From the NCBI GenBank assembly GCA_018268855.1, contig JAFDVR010000019.1:62001-126000 (forward strand): a stretch of 64,000 nucleotides of DNA. The letters are read 5' to 3'. The notes under the pieces were generated by a model. It was given only the letters and a program-made list of their open reading frames with translations. It made no database searches and was not told the DNA's origin. The stretch's first letter is position 1. Each line of letters begins with the position of its first letter. Source of the stretch: Acidobacteriota bacterium (lineage in GTDB: Bacteria > Acidobacteriota > Terriglobia > Terriglobales > Acidobacteriaceae). A program made the position numbers and the translations under genes. Shown one piece after another: positions 7,382 to 16,364 of the stretch.

Positions 7382-9277
7382 CTACCGTGGAAGGACCATT
7401 AGCTCAATCCCGCTGGGTGCGGTTTTATTGTGAAATATGGTTTCGGTGGCCTTTACATATTGGTCGGGTGTGGCGTTGCGGATATCAGTGAAGGTTTGCG
7501 GGTTGCGGTCGGTGAGTGGAAACCACGAGCTTTGCACCTGCACCATAATGCGATGGCCTTTGCGGAAGGTGTGGTTCAGGTCGGACATGTGAAAGCTGAT
7601 GGGACTAACTTCGCCAGGTACGAGAGGTTGAGGCTTTTCAAGGCTGTTGCGGAACTTTGCGCGGAAGGGTTCGCCGCGCAGTAGCTGTTGGTATCCGCCC
7701 ATCTGTACAGGAGGTGCATCGGAGATATGTTTGTCTGGGCGTGCTACGGCATTGTCCGGATAAACATCGATCAGCTTTACGACAAAGTCGGAATCCGTTG
7801 CGGTGGATGCGACGAAGAGCTTTGGCGAGATGGGGCCTGCGATGGTGATGTCTTCTTTGAGCGGTTCTGTCTGAAAGACGAGTACGTCTGGACGCGTGGC
7901 AGCGAAACGCTGATCATCCACCATGTAACGCTGCGGCACAGTATCTGTGACGTAACTGGTAAATGGAACCGGGTGCGCTGGATCGCTGACGTAGCACGAG
8001 CGCACGTCGGTCATCTGCGGCGCGTTCCAGCTTAAAGTGCCATTCATGCCGAAGTAGAGTGTCTTCTTCATCGCATTTTTTGGCGGCCACTGCGTGTACT
8101 TGTGCCACTCATTTGTGCCTGTCTCAAACATGTACGCTTCTGGGGGAGTAGGTTCGGATTTGCCCTTCAAATATTTTTCGAAGAACGGCAGTTCGATTTG
8201 TTTGCGGAAAAATTCGCTGGTCTTTTCGCCGAATTGAATATCACCCAGATGGTCGCCTGCGGTGCGGTGCCATCCCCCGTGAGACCACGGGCCGATGACA
8301 AGGGTGTTCTCGATGCCGGGGTTGAGCTTCTCGATGGCGTGATAGGTCTGAAGCGGCCCGCTGAGGTCTTCCGCATCGAACCATCCGCCAACGGTGAGCA
8401 CGGCGGCATGCACGTTTTTCATATGTGGAGCAAGGTTGCGCGATTTCCAGTAATCGTCATACGTATCGTGCATGATCTGATCAGTGAAATAGCTTTCTTT
8501 ACCGCCTGCGGTAAGCCTGGCATTGAGTGCAGCGAGATTGCCGGCGTGAAGATAGAAGTTGTAGACGTCAGGGGCGAGTTTGTCGAACTTCTCGTCCTTC
8601 GGCAGCATGGGCGTCTTTTGCGGGAGAAAGAAGGGATAGAAGCCATAATTGGCAGCGAGCATAAAAGCGCCGTTGTGATACGCGTCATCCTCAGCAGCAA
8701 AGAGATCGGTCATGGGCGCTTGCGGACTGGCGGCCTTAATCGCCGGGTGCGAGTTGATGATTGCTGCCGAAGTGTAGAAGCCGGGATAGCTCGTACCTGT
8801 CACGCCGACTTTACCGTTGTTGTTGCCGACATGCTTCAGCAGGAACTCCACTGTGTCGTACATGTCGGAGGATTCGTCGATGTCCCTGGCGGATGTTTTG
8901 TTATCGATCTGCGGGCGCGATTCTACGAAGGTGCCTTCGCTCTGATAGCGTCCGCGCACGTCCTGACATACAAAGATGTAGCCCGCCTCAGCAAGCTCCT
9001 GGCTGGGACCTACACGACGCGGATATTTGTCCGCACCATAGGGATCGCAGGCGTACGGCGTGCGTGTGACGAGAAAGGGATAAGGGCCGTGATCCGTGAA
9101 AGCTTCAGTGCGCGGCGTGTAAACGGCTGTGTAGAGCTTCACGCCATCGCGCATGGGAATGCGGAACTCCTGCTTCGTGTAATGCGAACGCGTAAATGTA
9201 TCGGATACGTTTTGTGCGAGAAGAGAGGTGGGGGTGACGAGTGCAAGCACCAGTGCGACGCGCACATAGTTGAGCAT
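7382..9277 (-). CDS. Secreted CocE/NonD family alpha/beta hydrolase (X-Pro dipeptidyl-peptidase S15 type)
   Basis: 631 residues with a signal peptide (YVRVALVLALVTPTSLLAQ, cleavage near residue 21). The N-terminal alpha/beta-hydrolase domain (about 35-350) has the S15-type nucleophile box GTSYPG with Ser163, and a GPWSHGGWH segment carrying the likely catalytic His. The C-terminal part (about 400-631) is the jelly-roll domain of this family. Members cleave esters, amides or proline dipeptides (cocaine esterase, glutaryl-7-ACA acylase, X-Pro peptidase); the substrate here cannot be named. It probably acts in the periplasm or outside the cell. It stands alone and ends just before a double-hairpin element. 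Confidence 0.88.
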   Translation of the reverse strand: MLNYVRVALVLALVTPTSLLAQNVSDTFTRSHYTKQEFRIPMRDGVKLYTAVYTPRTEAFTDHGPYPFLVTRTPYACDPYGADKYPRRVGPSQELAEAGYIFVCQDVRGRYQSEGTFVESRPQIDNKTSARDIDESSDMYDTVEFLLKHVGNNNGKVGVTGTSYPGFYTSAAIINSHPAIKAASPQAPMTDLFAAEDDAYHNGAFMLAANYGFYPFFLPQKTPMLPKDEKFDKLAPDVYNFYLHAGNLAALNARLTAGGKESYFTDQIMHDTYDDYWKSRNLAPHMKNVHAAVLTVGGWFDAEDLSGPLQTYHAIEKLNPGIENTLVIGPWSHGGWHRTAGDHLGDIQFGEKTSEFFRKQIELPFFEKYLKGKSEPTPPEAYMFETGTNEWHKYTQWPPKNAMKKTLYFGMNGTLSWNAPQMTDVRSCYVSDPAHPVPFTSYVTDTVPQRYMVDDQRFAATRPDVLVFQTEPLKEDITIAGPISPKLFVASTATDSDFVVKLIDVYPDNAVARPDKHISDAPPVQMGGYQQLLRGEPFRAKFRNSLEKPQPLVPGEVSPISFHMSDLNHTFRKGHRIMVQVQSSWFPLTDRNPQTFTDIRNATPDQYVKATETIFHNKTAPSGIELMVLPR

Positions 9278-9339
9278 GAGAACGGGCCTCCGCGAAAGAT
9301 AAACGAGGCAAGTGTATCGCGTGTGCGGCCAATGCGTTC

Positions 9340-10581
9340 TTAGGCTGGGACGATATCTTCAGCGCGGCAGACGCGATTTCTGCCGAGGGCCTTTGCGCGA
9401 TACAGGGCGCGATCGGCTGCATTCACAACATCTCCAGGCTCTTCCGGCTGATCGGGCAGCATGGTGGCCACGCCACAGCTTACGGTAGTAAACCGTTGCG
9501 GGATACCTGCATCACGCCCAAGGCCCGGCGATCCGGCCACCTGCACGAGTGTGCGAATACGGTCTGCCACTTTTTCTGCGGCATCCATGTCCGTATCTGG
9601 CAAAAGTACGATGAACTCTTCTCCTCCATAACGCGCCGCAAAGTCTTTTTCTGCACGGAGCGCTTGTTGAATGAGAGATCCAACGCGTTGGAGAACACGA
9701 TCGCCATACGCATGACCATGTTCATCGTTGACCATTTTGAAGTGGTCTACATCCACCATTACAACAGAGATAGGTGAGAATGCTTCGATTGCATCTTCGA
9801 AATATCCCTTGTAGACGCGCTCATAGGCATAACGGCTCCCTACACCAGTCAGTTCGTCACGCTCAGATATCTGCCTCAACTCAAGATTCGATTGAGTGAG
9901 CAGAGCGCTCTGTTGTTCGCCGCGTAGCTGCAATAAATATGATGTGCGAAGCTGCCGCCAGGAAATCCAGTTAGCCACAAGCATGAAGAAGGCTGCAGCC
10001 ATGACCGGAAGCGCCGTAGACAACCGGTCGACATACGGCACGTCCATCAGCGACATGAGATACACCGTATTTGCGAGGAGACAACCCAGCGTCGCGATTA
10101 CACAGTAGCGGAATTCCACGCGGAAGAGACCGCTCAATAAAACAAGAATGATAAAGACAGTCGGTTCTGCCTGGAGAGCGAAAGTGTGCCCGTCACTGAA
10201 AGCCAGATAGAGTGTTGAGACGCAGCCAATGAAACCCAGGCCACAGACAGCAAGTTCACGGCTCCAGCGGCTCAGGTTTGCACGCACCACGTATAGCAGC
10301 GCGATTGCCATTGGAGTTACAACCCCGAGGCGAATGGCCACTGCGGTCGCAAAGTGGTCGCGAATGATGAACCAGTCGCCCAGCAGGAAACCATTAAAAC
10401 AAATAAGAGCTGCAACTCCGAGCCAGAACTGCCACCGTGCACGACGTTCCGAGTAGTCTTTGCGGAAGACATCTTCCAGGGATTGTTCAAAACGAAGTTT
10501 CGGAACTCTGCTGCTGCCAAACCGCTCGATCTCCGCTTCAATAAGCATGAGTTTATGCGCGGCTTGGCGTGTATGAGACAT
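9340..10581 (-). CDS. Membrane-bound diguanylate cyclase (GGDEF)
   Basis: 413 residues from ATG at 10581; an ATG two codons upstream and a GTG at 10641 are alternatives. A cytosolic N-terminal helix region is followed by six or so membrane segments (from WQFWLGVAALICFNGFLLG to FFMLVANWISW), a linker helix, and a C-terminal GGDEF domain of about 165 residues. The active-site loop reads RYGGEEF and the metal-binding DVDHFKMVNDEHGH is intact, so it should make cyclic di-GMP from two GTP. The usual RxxD product-inhibition site upstream of the loop reads AEKD, so feedback control is probably absent. The membrane part resembles 7TM-like sensors but was not matched to a named one. Confidence 0.9.
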   Translation of the reverse strand: MSHTRQAAHKLMLIEAEIERFGSSRVPKLRFEQSLEDVFRKDYSERRARWQFWLGVAALICFNGFLLGDWFIIRDHFATAVAIRLGVVTPMAIALLYVVRANLSRWSRELAVCGLGFIGCVSTLYLAFSDGHTFALQAEPTVFIILVLLSGLFRVEFRYCVIATLGCLLANTVYLMSLMDVPYVDRLSTALPVMAAAFFMLVANWISWRQLRTSYLLQLRGEQQSALLTQSNLELRQISERDELTGVGSRYAYERVYKGYFEDAIEAFSPISVVMVDVDHFKMVNDEHGHAYGDRVLQRVGSLIQQALRAEKDFAARYGGEEFIVLLPDTDMDAAEKVADRIRTLVQVAGSPGLGRDAGIPQRFTTVSCGVATMLPDQPEEPGDVVNAADRALYRAKALGRNRVCRAEDIVPA

Positions 10582-10725
10582 AATCATTCTTTTGTCTAAA
10601 AGATGAGTGTAGGGGGAGCAGGGTTTACCTCCGAATACCACCGGAGAGAATCTCCCTACAACTGCCGAACTATCACTAAAGTCATATGTCTCTGCCCTTT
10701 TTGCGGACAGAGGGACTGGATTTTT

Positions 10726-11889
10726 TTAGATTTCGAGTGCAAACTGCTCCGCGCCGCTGAGAGTACGCTGAGGTTCGGCTGCCAGATCCATGACCAGCCG
10801 TTCCAGAACGAGTCGGCGGTCTGGCGGTGAGTTACGCAGTTCCAGATCGGCCCGGGCGATGAGCCGGAGTCCACGCATCAATTCGCGTTTGCTGTTGTAG
10901 CGGCGGGCCTGGCGGATGAGGTCGTCTGCCGCAAAGGGCGGCATGCGGAAGCCTTGCCAGAGCACCTGCCAGATGGCGCGTGAGTCGCGAACATTCTTCT
11001 CCAGAATGACCAGCATCTGACGGAAGGTGCGAGCCAGCATATATAGATGGCCGATGGCGGAGTCTTCCGCACCGTCAGATGCATTGAGCAGGCCGTGGAG
11101 GAGGGCGAGCGCGGCAGCGCGGTCGTGCCGGCTGATAGCATCGGTCAACTCATAGAGCGAACGCTGTTTGGCCGCGAGCACCATGGTCTCCACATCGCCC
11201 AGTGTGAGGCGTGCGCCACTCTCTGCACCTACCTGTTGCAGGGGGGCAGAAACGTAAAGCAGCAGCTTCTCTAACTCACTCGCGATGAGCATCATGTCCG
11301 CGCCGAGGGCGTCCACCAGTTCGCGAGCGGCATCTGGATCGCATTTCACATTGCGTTCGCCGGCAGTTTCGGTCACCCAGCGCATAGCGTCCGTTTCGTC
11401 CACGCGGGCTAGTTCCACCACGCCACAGTGGTCGCCGAGGGTTTCACGGATACGCTCAAAGCGGTCCTTGTCCTGCATGTCCATGCGGCGGAGGTCGGCG
11501 GGGAGACGAAGGTGGTCAGCCACAAAGAGAAGCAGCGCCTGCGGGTTGAGCGATTTGAAGTAGTCGTCCAGTGCGGCAAACTCTTCTTTTTTCTGGCCGC
11601 GGCCGTACAGGGTCTTCACGTTACGGATGAAGAAGACCTGAAAAGGTGCCATCAGAGACGGCGTGCGCGCTTGATCGAGCACGTCGAAGAGGCTCACTTC
11701 TCCAAGATCGAGATCGTGGAGGCAGAAGTCGCGCATGTTGTCTGGCACAAAAGTGCGCAGAACGGCGGCGCGAGCTCGCTCGTAGAGAAAGATCTCATCG
11801 CCCACAAGGACATAGCCAGGCTTGATCGCGGACGACGCGATCTCCGTCAGAAAACGGTCGGTGGATTGGAAGCTCCGTAGGCCAGCCAT
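10726..11889 (-). CDS. holA: DNA polymerase III delta subunit (clamp loader)
   Basis: 387 residues. HolA opens the beta sliding clamp as part of the clamp-loader complex. The N-terminal part has the family pattern with YVLVGDEIFLYERARA, and VFFIRNVKTLYGRGQKKEE and LLLFVADHLRLPADLRR in the AAA-like fold without a working Walker A. Then come the ELVDALGADMMLIASELEKL helix signature and a C-terminal collar region. This is close to family length (about 340-390). A weak imperfect hairpin near 10688-10713 lies just beyond the stop codon. It is separated from the HAD gene by about 60 bp. Confidence 0.85.
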   Translation of the reverse strand: MAGLRSFQSTDRFLTEIASSAIKPGYVLVGDEIFLYERARAAVLRTFVPDNMRDFCLHDLDLGEVSLFDVLDQARTPSLMAPFQVFFIRNVKTLYGRGQKKEEFAALDDYFKSLNPQALLLFVADHLRLPADLRRMDMQDKDRFERIRETLGDHCGVVELARVDETDAMRWVTETAGERNVKCDPDAARELVDALGADMMLIASELEKLLLYVSAPLQQVGAESGARLTLGDVETMVLAAKQRSLYELTDAISRHDRAAALALLHGLLNASDGAEDSAIGHLYMLARTFRQMLVILEKNVRDSRAIWQVLWQGFRMPPFAADDLIRQARRYNSKRELMRGLRLIARADLELRNSPPDRRLVLERLVMDLAAEPQRTLSGAEQFALEI

Positions 11890-11951
11890 GAGGACCCATT
11901 CAGGATACCGTTACGGCCTATGAGACCAAGAAATTTCTCCACAAAAGGTAC

Positions 11952-12593
11952 TTATTCGGCCATATCCGGTGGATTGCTTGTGGATGACGCGTTCATCCAT
12001 GCCGGTCTATAGCTTTTGCGGATATCAACGCCACGCATACCAGCATGGCGGGCCGCTTCCAGGCCTTCGTCAGAATCTTCAAAGACGATACAGCGCTCCG
12101 GCTGCACCTGCATGCGGCGCGCGGCGGCGAGAAAGAGGTCTGGCTCCGGCTTCCCTGCCCCGACTTCACCTGCGGTGAGGATGAAATCAAAAAGGCTGAT
12201 AAGTCCTGCGCTTCCGAGCGTGGCTTCCACATTGGGTTTTTCGCCGTTGGAACAGACGCACATAGGCACTTTGCCATGCCATGCGCGAGCGACGTCGGCA
12301 ACGATGGCAATCTCCCGCACGCGTCCGAGATTGCCTTGGAAAGACTTCGTGTAGGCAGCAACCAGTTCGGCACGCGTCATTGGAAGTGTAGCGATCTGCG
12401 ATTCATACGCATCGAAGAGCTTGTCTGGCGTGAGTCCGACGCGCGGGTAGTACCATTCCGCTGCCATGGAGAGGCCGCGCGTTGCAAGCGCATCCTGCAG
12501 GCCTTGCAGGTGGACAGGCGCGGTATCTACGAGAGTGCCATCGCAGTCGAAGAGGATTGCATCGAAGCTGCCTTCTGCGAGATCGAACGCCAT
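11952..12593 (-). CDS. HAD-superfamily phosphatase (beta-phosphoglucomutase/YqaB-like)
   Basis: 213 residues from ATG at 12593, four bases after the stop of the upstream dehydrogenase-like gene, so the two are coupled. The frame remains open further upstream but only inside that gene. HAD motif I is FDCDGTLVDTAP (nucleophile Asp and acid/base Asp), motif II is the Ser in CVCSNGEKP, motif III the Lys in GAGKPEPDLF, and motif IV FEDSDEGLEAA. The helical cap between motifs I and II is of the C1 type. Closest in memory to YqaB/GS1-like sugar-phosphate phosphatases; the true substrate is unknown. Confidence 0.87.
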   Translation of the reverse strand: MAFDLAEGSFDAILFDCDGTLVDTAPVHLQGLQDALATRGLSMAAEWYYPRVGLTPDKLFDAYESQIATLPMTRAELVAAYTKSFQGNLGRVREIAIVADVARAWHGKVPMCVCSNGEKPNVEATLGSAGLISLFDFILTAGEVGAGKPEPDLFLAAARRMQVQPERCIVFEDSDEGLEAARHAGMRGVDIRKSYRPAWMNASSTSNPPDMAE

Positions 12594-12597
12594 ACGC

Positions 12598-13632
12598 TTA
12601 TTGCACGGTTCCGCTGGGGCGGAGCTTTTTGAGTTCCTGCGCGCAGGCGACGGCGTTGGCCGTGGCGAGCTTGAGGTTGTCCGCTGTGAGCCATACCCAG
12701 AAGCGGGTGCTCTGCGTTGCATTAGGCGGTTCGGAGCTTACGCGGGCCAGAATATCCGGCTGGCCAGCTGCGCTGAGGTTAGTGGGTGGATCAGCCTCGT
12801 CCATCACAATATCAATCTGCTCACAGCCGAGAGCGCTTTCAATGACATCCTGCGCAATGGGCGCGTTGAGTTCAACAAAAAGGGAGATGCCGAGAGCGTG
12901 GAAGACAGGCACCTGCAGGACCTGCAATGCAAGCTCAGGAAGTTGCCCTCCGCCAAGCGTTGCATAATGATCGCGAATGCGTGTGGTCACTGTGGTGAGC
13001 GAAAATTTAGCGTCATTTCCGAACGACGGCAAAAGATTGAAGGCTATCTGCGCATCGAACTGCTCCTTCGGCTGCGACTGGAAAGAAAGCAGGTTGACCG
13101 TCTGCTGATGCAGCTCGTCCATTGCGGCGCGACCATGCTCGCTGGCAGGCAAAAGAACAGTTGCGGCAAGAGAATGCACTTTTAGATGACTTTGCAGCCG
13201 ATGCGCGATGAGCGCCAGCGCAATCGCTGCCGGATGCGCGCTGATTACGGCGCGTGTATCGAGATCGGGGCCGGGGGTGATACCCTCCTGCAACATAGGC
13301 GCGCGCACAAGAGAAGCACGTTCGCTCTCCAGTTCATACGTAAGGTCAATAATGGCAGCGCCTGTTGCACGGGCATGGGCAGCATTCTCTTTGGTCATCG
13401 CAGGAGAGCCGCAGAAAAAAACGTAATCTGCGCCTTCAAAGGCGGCAGCTTCGAGCTTCTGGATGAAAGTAACCTCATCGGCAACTTCTTCCAGTTTGCC
13501 TTCGGCTTCTCCTTCATCGAGCAGTACGACGGTGGCAGCGGCAAACGCACCTTGTTGCAGCTCTTCGGCAAGTTCTTTGCCAAGGAGCGAAGATGCGCCG
13601 GCGATAGCAATGCGCTCTGATTTTTCACTCAT
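12598..13632 (-). CDS. Aspartate-semialdehyde dehydrogenase-like protein lacking the catalytic Cys (USG-1-like)
   Basis: 344 residues with the ASADH two-domain layout: an N-terminal nucleotide-binding motif IAGASSLLGKEL, then a dimerisation/catalytic-type domain with HGRAAMDELHQQT and VFHALGISLFVEL. In active enzymes a NxNC[ST]T loop carries the nucleophilic Cys near residue 135; the corresponding segment here reads VISAHPAAIALAL with no Cys. E. coli Usg is a known ASADH relative that also lacks the Cys. So the protein is probably not a dehydrogenase. Its neighbours are a HAD phosphatase (coupled) and pssA/psd, not lysine or threonine genes. Role unknown. Confidence 0.8.
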   Translation of the reverse strand: MSEKSERIAIAGASSLLGKELAEELQQGAFAAATVVLLDEGEAEGKLEEVADEVTFIQKLEAAAFEGADYVFFCGSPAMTKENAAHARATGAAIIDLTYELESERASLVRAPMLQEGITPGPDLDTRAVISAHPAAIALALIAHRLQSHLKVHSLAATVLLPASEHGRAAMDELHQQTVNLLSFQSQPKEQFDAQIAFNLLPSFGNDAKFSLTTVTTRIRDHYATLGGGQLPELALQVLQVPVFHALGISLFVELNAPIAQDVIESALGCEQIDIVMDEADPPTNLSAAGQPDILARVSSEPPNATQSTRFWVWLTADNLKLATANAVACAQELKKLRPSGTVQ

Positions 13633-13670
13633 GGGACGTTTCCTTATCTAAACAAAAGAGCGGCGGGGTT

Positions 13671-14510
13671 CTAGGCGATCTCGCGGCGCGCCCGGGACCT
13701 TGCCTGCGCAGCATACATCAACCGCGCCCATAATCCGCTCACCATATAAAAAAGCGCGATCACCATCAGCACAATGCCGGACCAGTACACCAGCAACACG
13801 CCAACGATCACGAGCAGGATGAGCAGCCGCACGGGTTGACGGCTCTCCACACGCAACTCTTTGCCGCTCCAGAATCGCCATGTGCTGACCATCAGATATC
13901 CCACAAAAAGCACAAGGAAGAACCACACCAGAGCGATCCATGGATTGTCGATCGGCTGCCCTGCTTCAAAGTGGACAACGGACGAGATAACACCAGCGCC
14001 CGCAGGAATGGGCATGCCGACAAAGTATTTCCGTCCTGGCCTGCCGGGGTTTTTCGGCAATGGATTTACGGCGATGTTGAAACGCGCCAGTCTGCATGCT
14101 CCGCAGATGAGAAACAAAAAGCAGGCGAGGATGCCTATCTCAATCAACTTGCTGCGAAAGATCGGATGGATCGTATTGACCGGCAGCATGCGAAAGCCCC
14201 AGATGTAGGCCAGCAGGGCAGGTGCAACGCCGAAGGTAATCACGTCCGCGAGAGAATCGAGTTCACGCCCAAACTCACTGGACGTATTCGTCATGCGTGC
14301 AATACGGCCATCAAGCCCGTCGAACAGAACGGCAAACGCGATCGCAATGGCTGCTCGATCGAAGTAAGCAAAATTTCCTGCTGATCCCTGGATGCTTTGC
14401 GTGATCGCATAAAAGCCCGCAGCAATATTGCCCGCTGTAAAAAGACTAGGCAACACGTACATGCCTCGCCGTCGCGAGGGCGCATGCGCGGTATAGGGCT
14501 CTTCAATCAT
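13671..14510 (-). CDS. pssA: CDP-diacylglycerol-serine O-phosphatidyltransferase
   Basis: 279 residues, membrane protein. It joins CDP-diacylglycerol and serine to give phosphatidylserine. The CDP-alcohol phosphotransferase signature DG(x2)AR(x8)G(x3)D(x3)D is visible as DGLDGRIAR, then GRELDSLAD. About seven hydrophobic segments follow the pattern of the Bacillus-type enzyme. The start ATG shares one base with the psd stop (TGATG), so pssA is translated together with the gene for the next step of the same pathway. Confidence 0.93.
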   Translation of the reverse strand: MIEEPYTAHAPSRRRGMYVLPSLFTAGNIAAGFYAITQSIQGSAGNFAYFDRAAIAIAFAVLFDGLDGRIARMTNTSSEFGRELDSLADVITFGVAPALLAYIWGFRMLPVNTIHPIFRSKLIEIGILACFLFLICGACRLARFNIAVNPLPKNPGRPGRKYFVGMPIPAGAGVISSVVHFEAGQPIDNPWIALVWFFLVLFVGYLMVSTWRFWSGKELRVESRQPVRLLILLVIVGVLLVYWSGIVLMVIALFYMVSGLWARLMYAAQARSRARREIA

Positions 14511-15154
14511 CAGCTTGCCACCGTTGAGTTGAGGGACGATTCAGACAATACCGCCAGTACAGTAGATCCGCCCTTGACGCGATCACCTTTTTTTACAAGA
14601 AGGTCTACGTCCGCCGGCAACAGCACATCGACACGCGATCCGAACTTGATGAGACCAACGCGCGAGCCACGCTCCACCCGATCACCTTCCTTAACCGTGC
14701 AGACGATGCGGCGCGCAAGAAGCCCGGCGATCTGTTTGATTGCAATCTCAAAGCTGCCGCAGTCAAAAACAATCATGTTCTGCTCATTCAGCGCAGCCGA
14801 ATCCGGACGCATGGCGTTGAGAAACAGCCCACGCCGGTAAACCACCTGTTTCACCACGCCCTTTTCCGGAGCACGGTTCACATGCACATCAAAGACGTTG
14901 AGGAAGATACTCAGCTTCAGGCGGCTCCCCTGCGGCGTTTCGATCCAGTCGGCTTCAGTCACCTTGCCATCACCGGGCGAAACAATCTGACCGGGACCAG
15001 CAGGAATCGAGCGATTAGGATCGCGAAAAAACCAGAGGAAAAAACAGGCAAGAATCACCGGAATCGCCGCAAGCACATGCGACCCCGTCACCCGCCAAAG
15101 GAGGAAGGCGACCAGCAGAAGGCCACCTCCGTAGAAATATCCGTCGCGAACCAT
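14510..15154 (-). CDS. psd: Phosphatidylserine decarboxylase proenzyme (short form)
   Basis: 214 residues. It converts phosphatidylserine to phosphatidylethanolamine. The short-form signature is present: a membrane-associated N-terminus (GGGLLLVAFLLWRV), the SIFLNVFDVHVNRAP block, and the self-cleavage site IKFGSRVDV, where cleavage before Ser makes the pyruvoyl cofactor. The length agrees with the Sinorhizobium/archaeal short type rather than the 320-residue E. coli type. Next to pssA, so this locus covers both steps of phosphatidylethanolamine synthesis. Confidence 0.93.
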   Translation of the reverse strand: MVRDGYFYGGGLLLVAFLLWRVTGSHVLAAIPVILACFFLWFFRDPNRSIPAGPGQIVSPGDGKVTEADWIETPQGSRLKLSIFLNVFDVHVNRAPEKGVVKQVVYRRGLFLNAMRPDSAALNEQNMIVFDCGSFEIAIKQIAGLLARRIVCTVKEGDRVERGSRVGLIKFGSRVDVLLPADVDLLVKKGDRVKGGSTVLAVLSESSLNSTVAS

Positions 15155-15193
15155 ACAATCCTTGATGATACCAGCCCTTGCAACCAGAAATGG

Positions 15194-15634
15194 TCACGGA
15201 AGTGTCCGCAATACAAGGGCGTCTTCGGTGGGATGAGTGTAGTAGTTTTTTCGTCGCCCAATGGATGAAAATCCCAGCCCGCGATAGAGCGCCAGCGCCG
15301 GTTCATTGCTCTCACGAACCTCCAGCAGACACGGCACTGGGCCCGCTTGCGTGAGCAGCCACTGCACGAGTGCGCGGGCGATGCCTCTCCGTTGAAAGGC
15401 CGCTGCAACGGCGATGCTCTCCAGGTGACACTCTTCTCCGCTAAGGACGTGCGCGGCGATAAAACCTGCAATCCCGTTTTCTATTTCAGCAACGCCGATG
15501 AGCGGATAGACCTTCGCCTCTCCACGAAAGATCATGGAGCGATAGTTCTCCTCAGTCCATCGCGGGGCACTAAAAGATTCGTTTTCAATGCGCATGATGG
15601 CCGCGAGATCGTCTTCCGTTGCCATGCGGATCAC
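15194..15634 (-). CDS. rimI: Ribosomal-protein-alanine N-acetyltransferase-like GNAT protein
   Basis: 146 residues, a single GNAT domain. The acetyl-CoA loop is LESIAVAAAFQRRGIARALVQW (pattern RRGIA), and ALALYRGLGFSSIGRRKNYY is the RimI-type C-terminal motif. RimI acetylates the N-terminal Ala of ribosomal protein S18 in E. coli. It overlaps tsaB by four bases (ATGA); rimI next to tsaB is a common arrangement and supports the assignment. Confidence 0.85.
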   Translation of the reverse strand: MIRMATEDDLAAIMRIENESFSAPRWTEENYRSMIFRGEAKVYPLIGVAEIENGIAGFIAAHVLSGEECHLESIAVAAAFQRRGIARALVQWLLTQAGPVPCLLEVRESNEPALALYRGLGFSSIGRRKNYYTHPTEDALVLRTLP

Positions 15635-16263
15635 GGCTGGCGTGCCCTCAGCACGAGTTCAGCATCAGGGATGCGAAGATAGTTCGCATCCAGCAATGCG
15701 GTGTCTGCGAATTTACCTGCGGCAGTATCGTTTGCAGCGAGTTGCACGAGATCATGAATGGTCGGGGCGCCGATCCACTCGCCTGCGTCACGCAGCAACT
15801 CTTCTCCTACAACGATGCGCCCGCCGCGTGCCTGCGCAGCTGCGCGCGTAAGCATGCGTTCGTGGATGCAGACGCCATCCTGATATTCGCCGACATACAC
15901 ATCTCCGCGTCCTGCATCGAGCCATGCGTTGGCTGTTCCTCCCGCACGGTGTGCCAGCATGCGAAGACGCGATACGGCAATCAGCGGAATGTTTAATGCT
16001 TCCGCGAATCCCTTCGCTGCGGCGATGCCGATGCGAACGCCGGTGAAGGAGCCAGGACCGGTAGCGATGGCGATCACCTGCACGTCTGCAATGATGACCG
16101 ATGCCTCGCGCAGTACCTCTTCAACAGAGGACATAAGCCGCTCCTGCGTCTCGCGTCCGGGGAGTGTGCGTTGCGCAAGCACCGTGGCACGTGCGCCTTC
16201 CAACTGTGCCAACGCCACGGCTCCTTCAGCGCCGCACGTATCGATAGCGAGCATCCATTGCAT
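15631..16263 (-). CDS. tsaB: tRNA threonylcarbamoyladenosine synthesis protein TsaB
   Basis: 210 residues from ATG at 16263; an ATG three codons later is also possible. The frame to 16311 adds a non-conserved stretch. ASKHA-fold protein with LAIDTCGAEGAVAL at the N-terminus and the GPGSFTGVRIGIAAAKGFAEA block that defines TsaB. It works with TsaD and TsaE to make t6A on ANN-decoding tRNAs. tsaE is in this window at 30108; tsaD is not. Confidence 0.92.
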   Translation of the reverse strand: MQWMLAIDTCGAEGAVALAQLEGARATVLAQRTLPGRETQERLMSSVEEVLREASVIIADVQVIAIATGPGSFTGVRIGIAAAKGFAEALNIPLIAVSRLRMLAHRAGGTANAWLDAGRGDVYVGEYQDGVCIHERMLTRAAAQARGGRIVVGEELLRDAGEWIGAPTIHDLVQLAANDTAAGKFADTALLDANYLRIPDAELVLRARQP

Positions 16264-16364
16264 CGCTGTTGATAATACCCGCAGAAAAATTTTCTTTCTT
16301 TCACCGGGCACAAAAGCTCACCTTGCGGAGTCTATAGCCACAGTTCACCTGCGAGGTTTGCTCC

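Noticed and set aside
8102..9343. 413-codon open frame on the plus strand
   Set aside because: Antisense to the secreted hydrolase, whose family motifs and signal peptide are clear.
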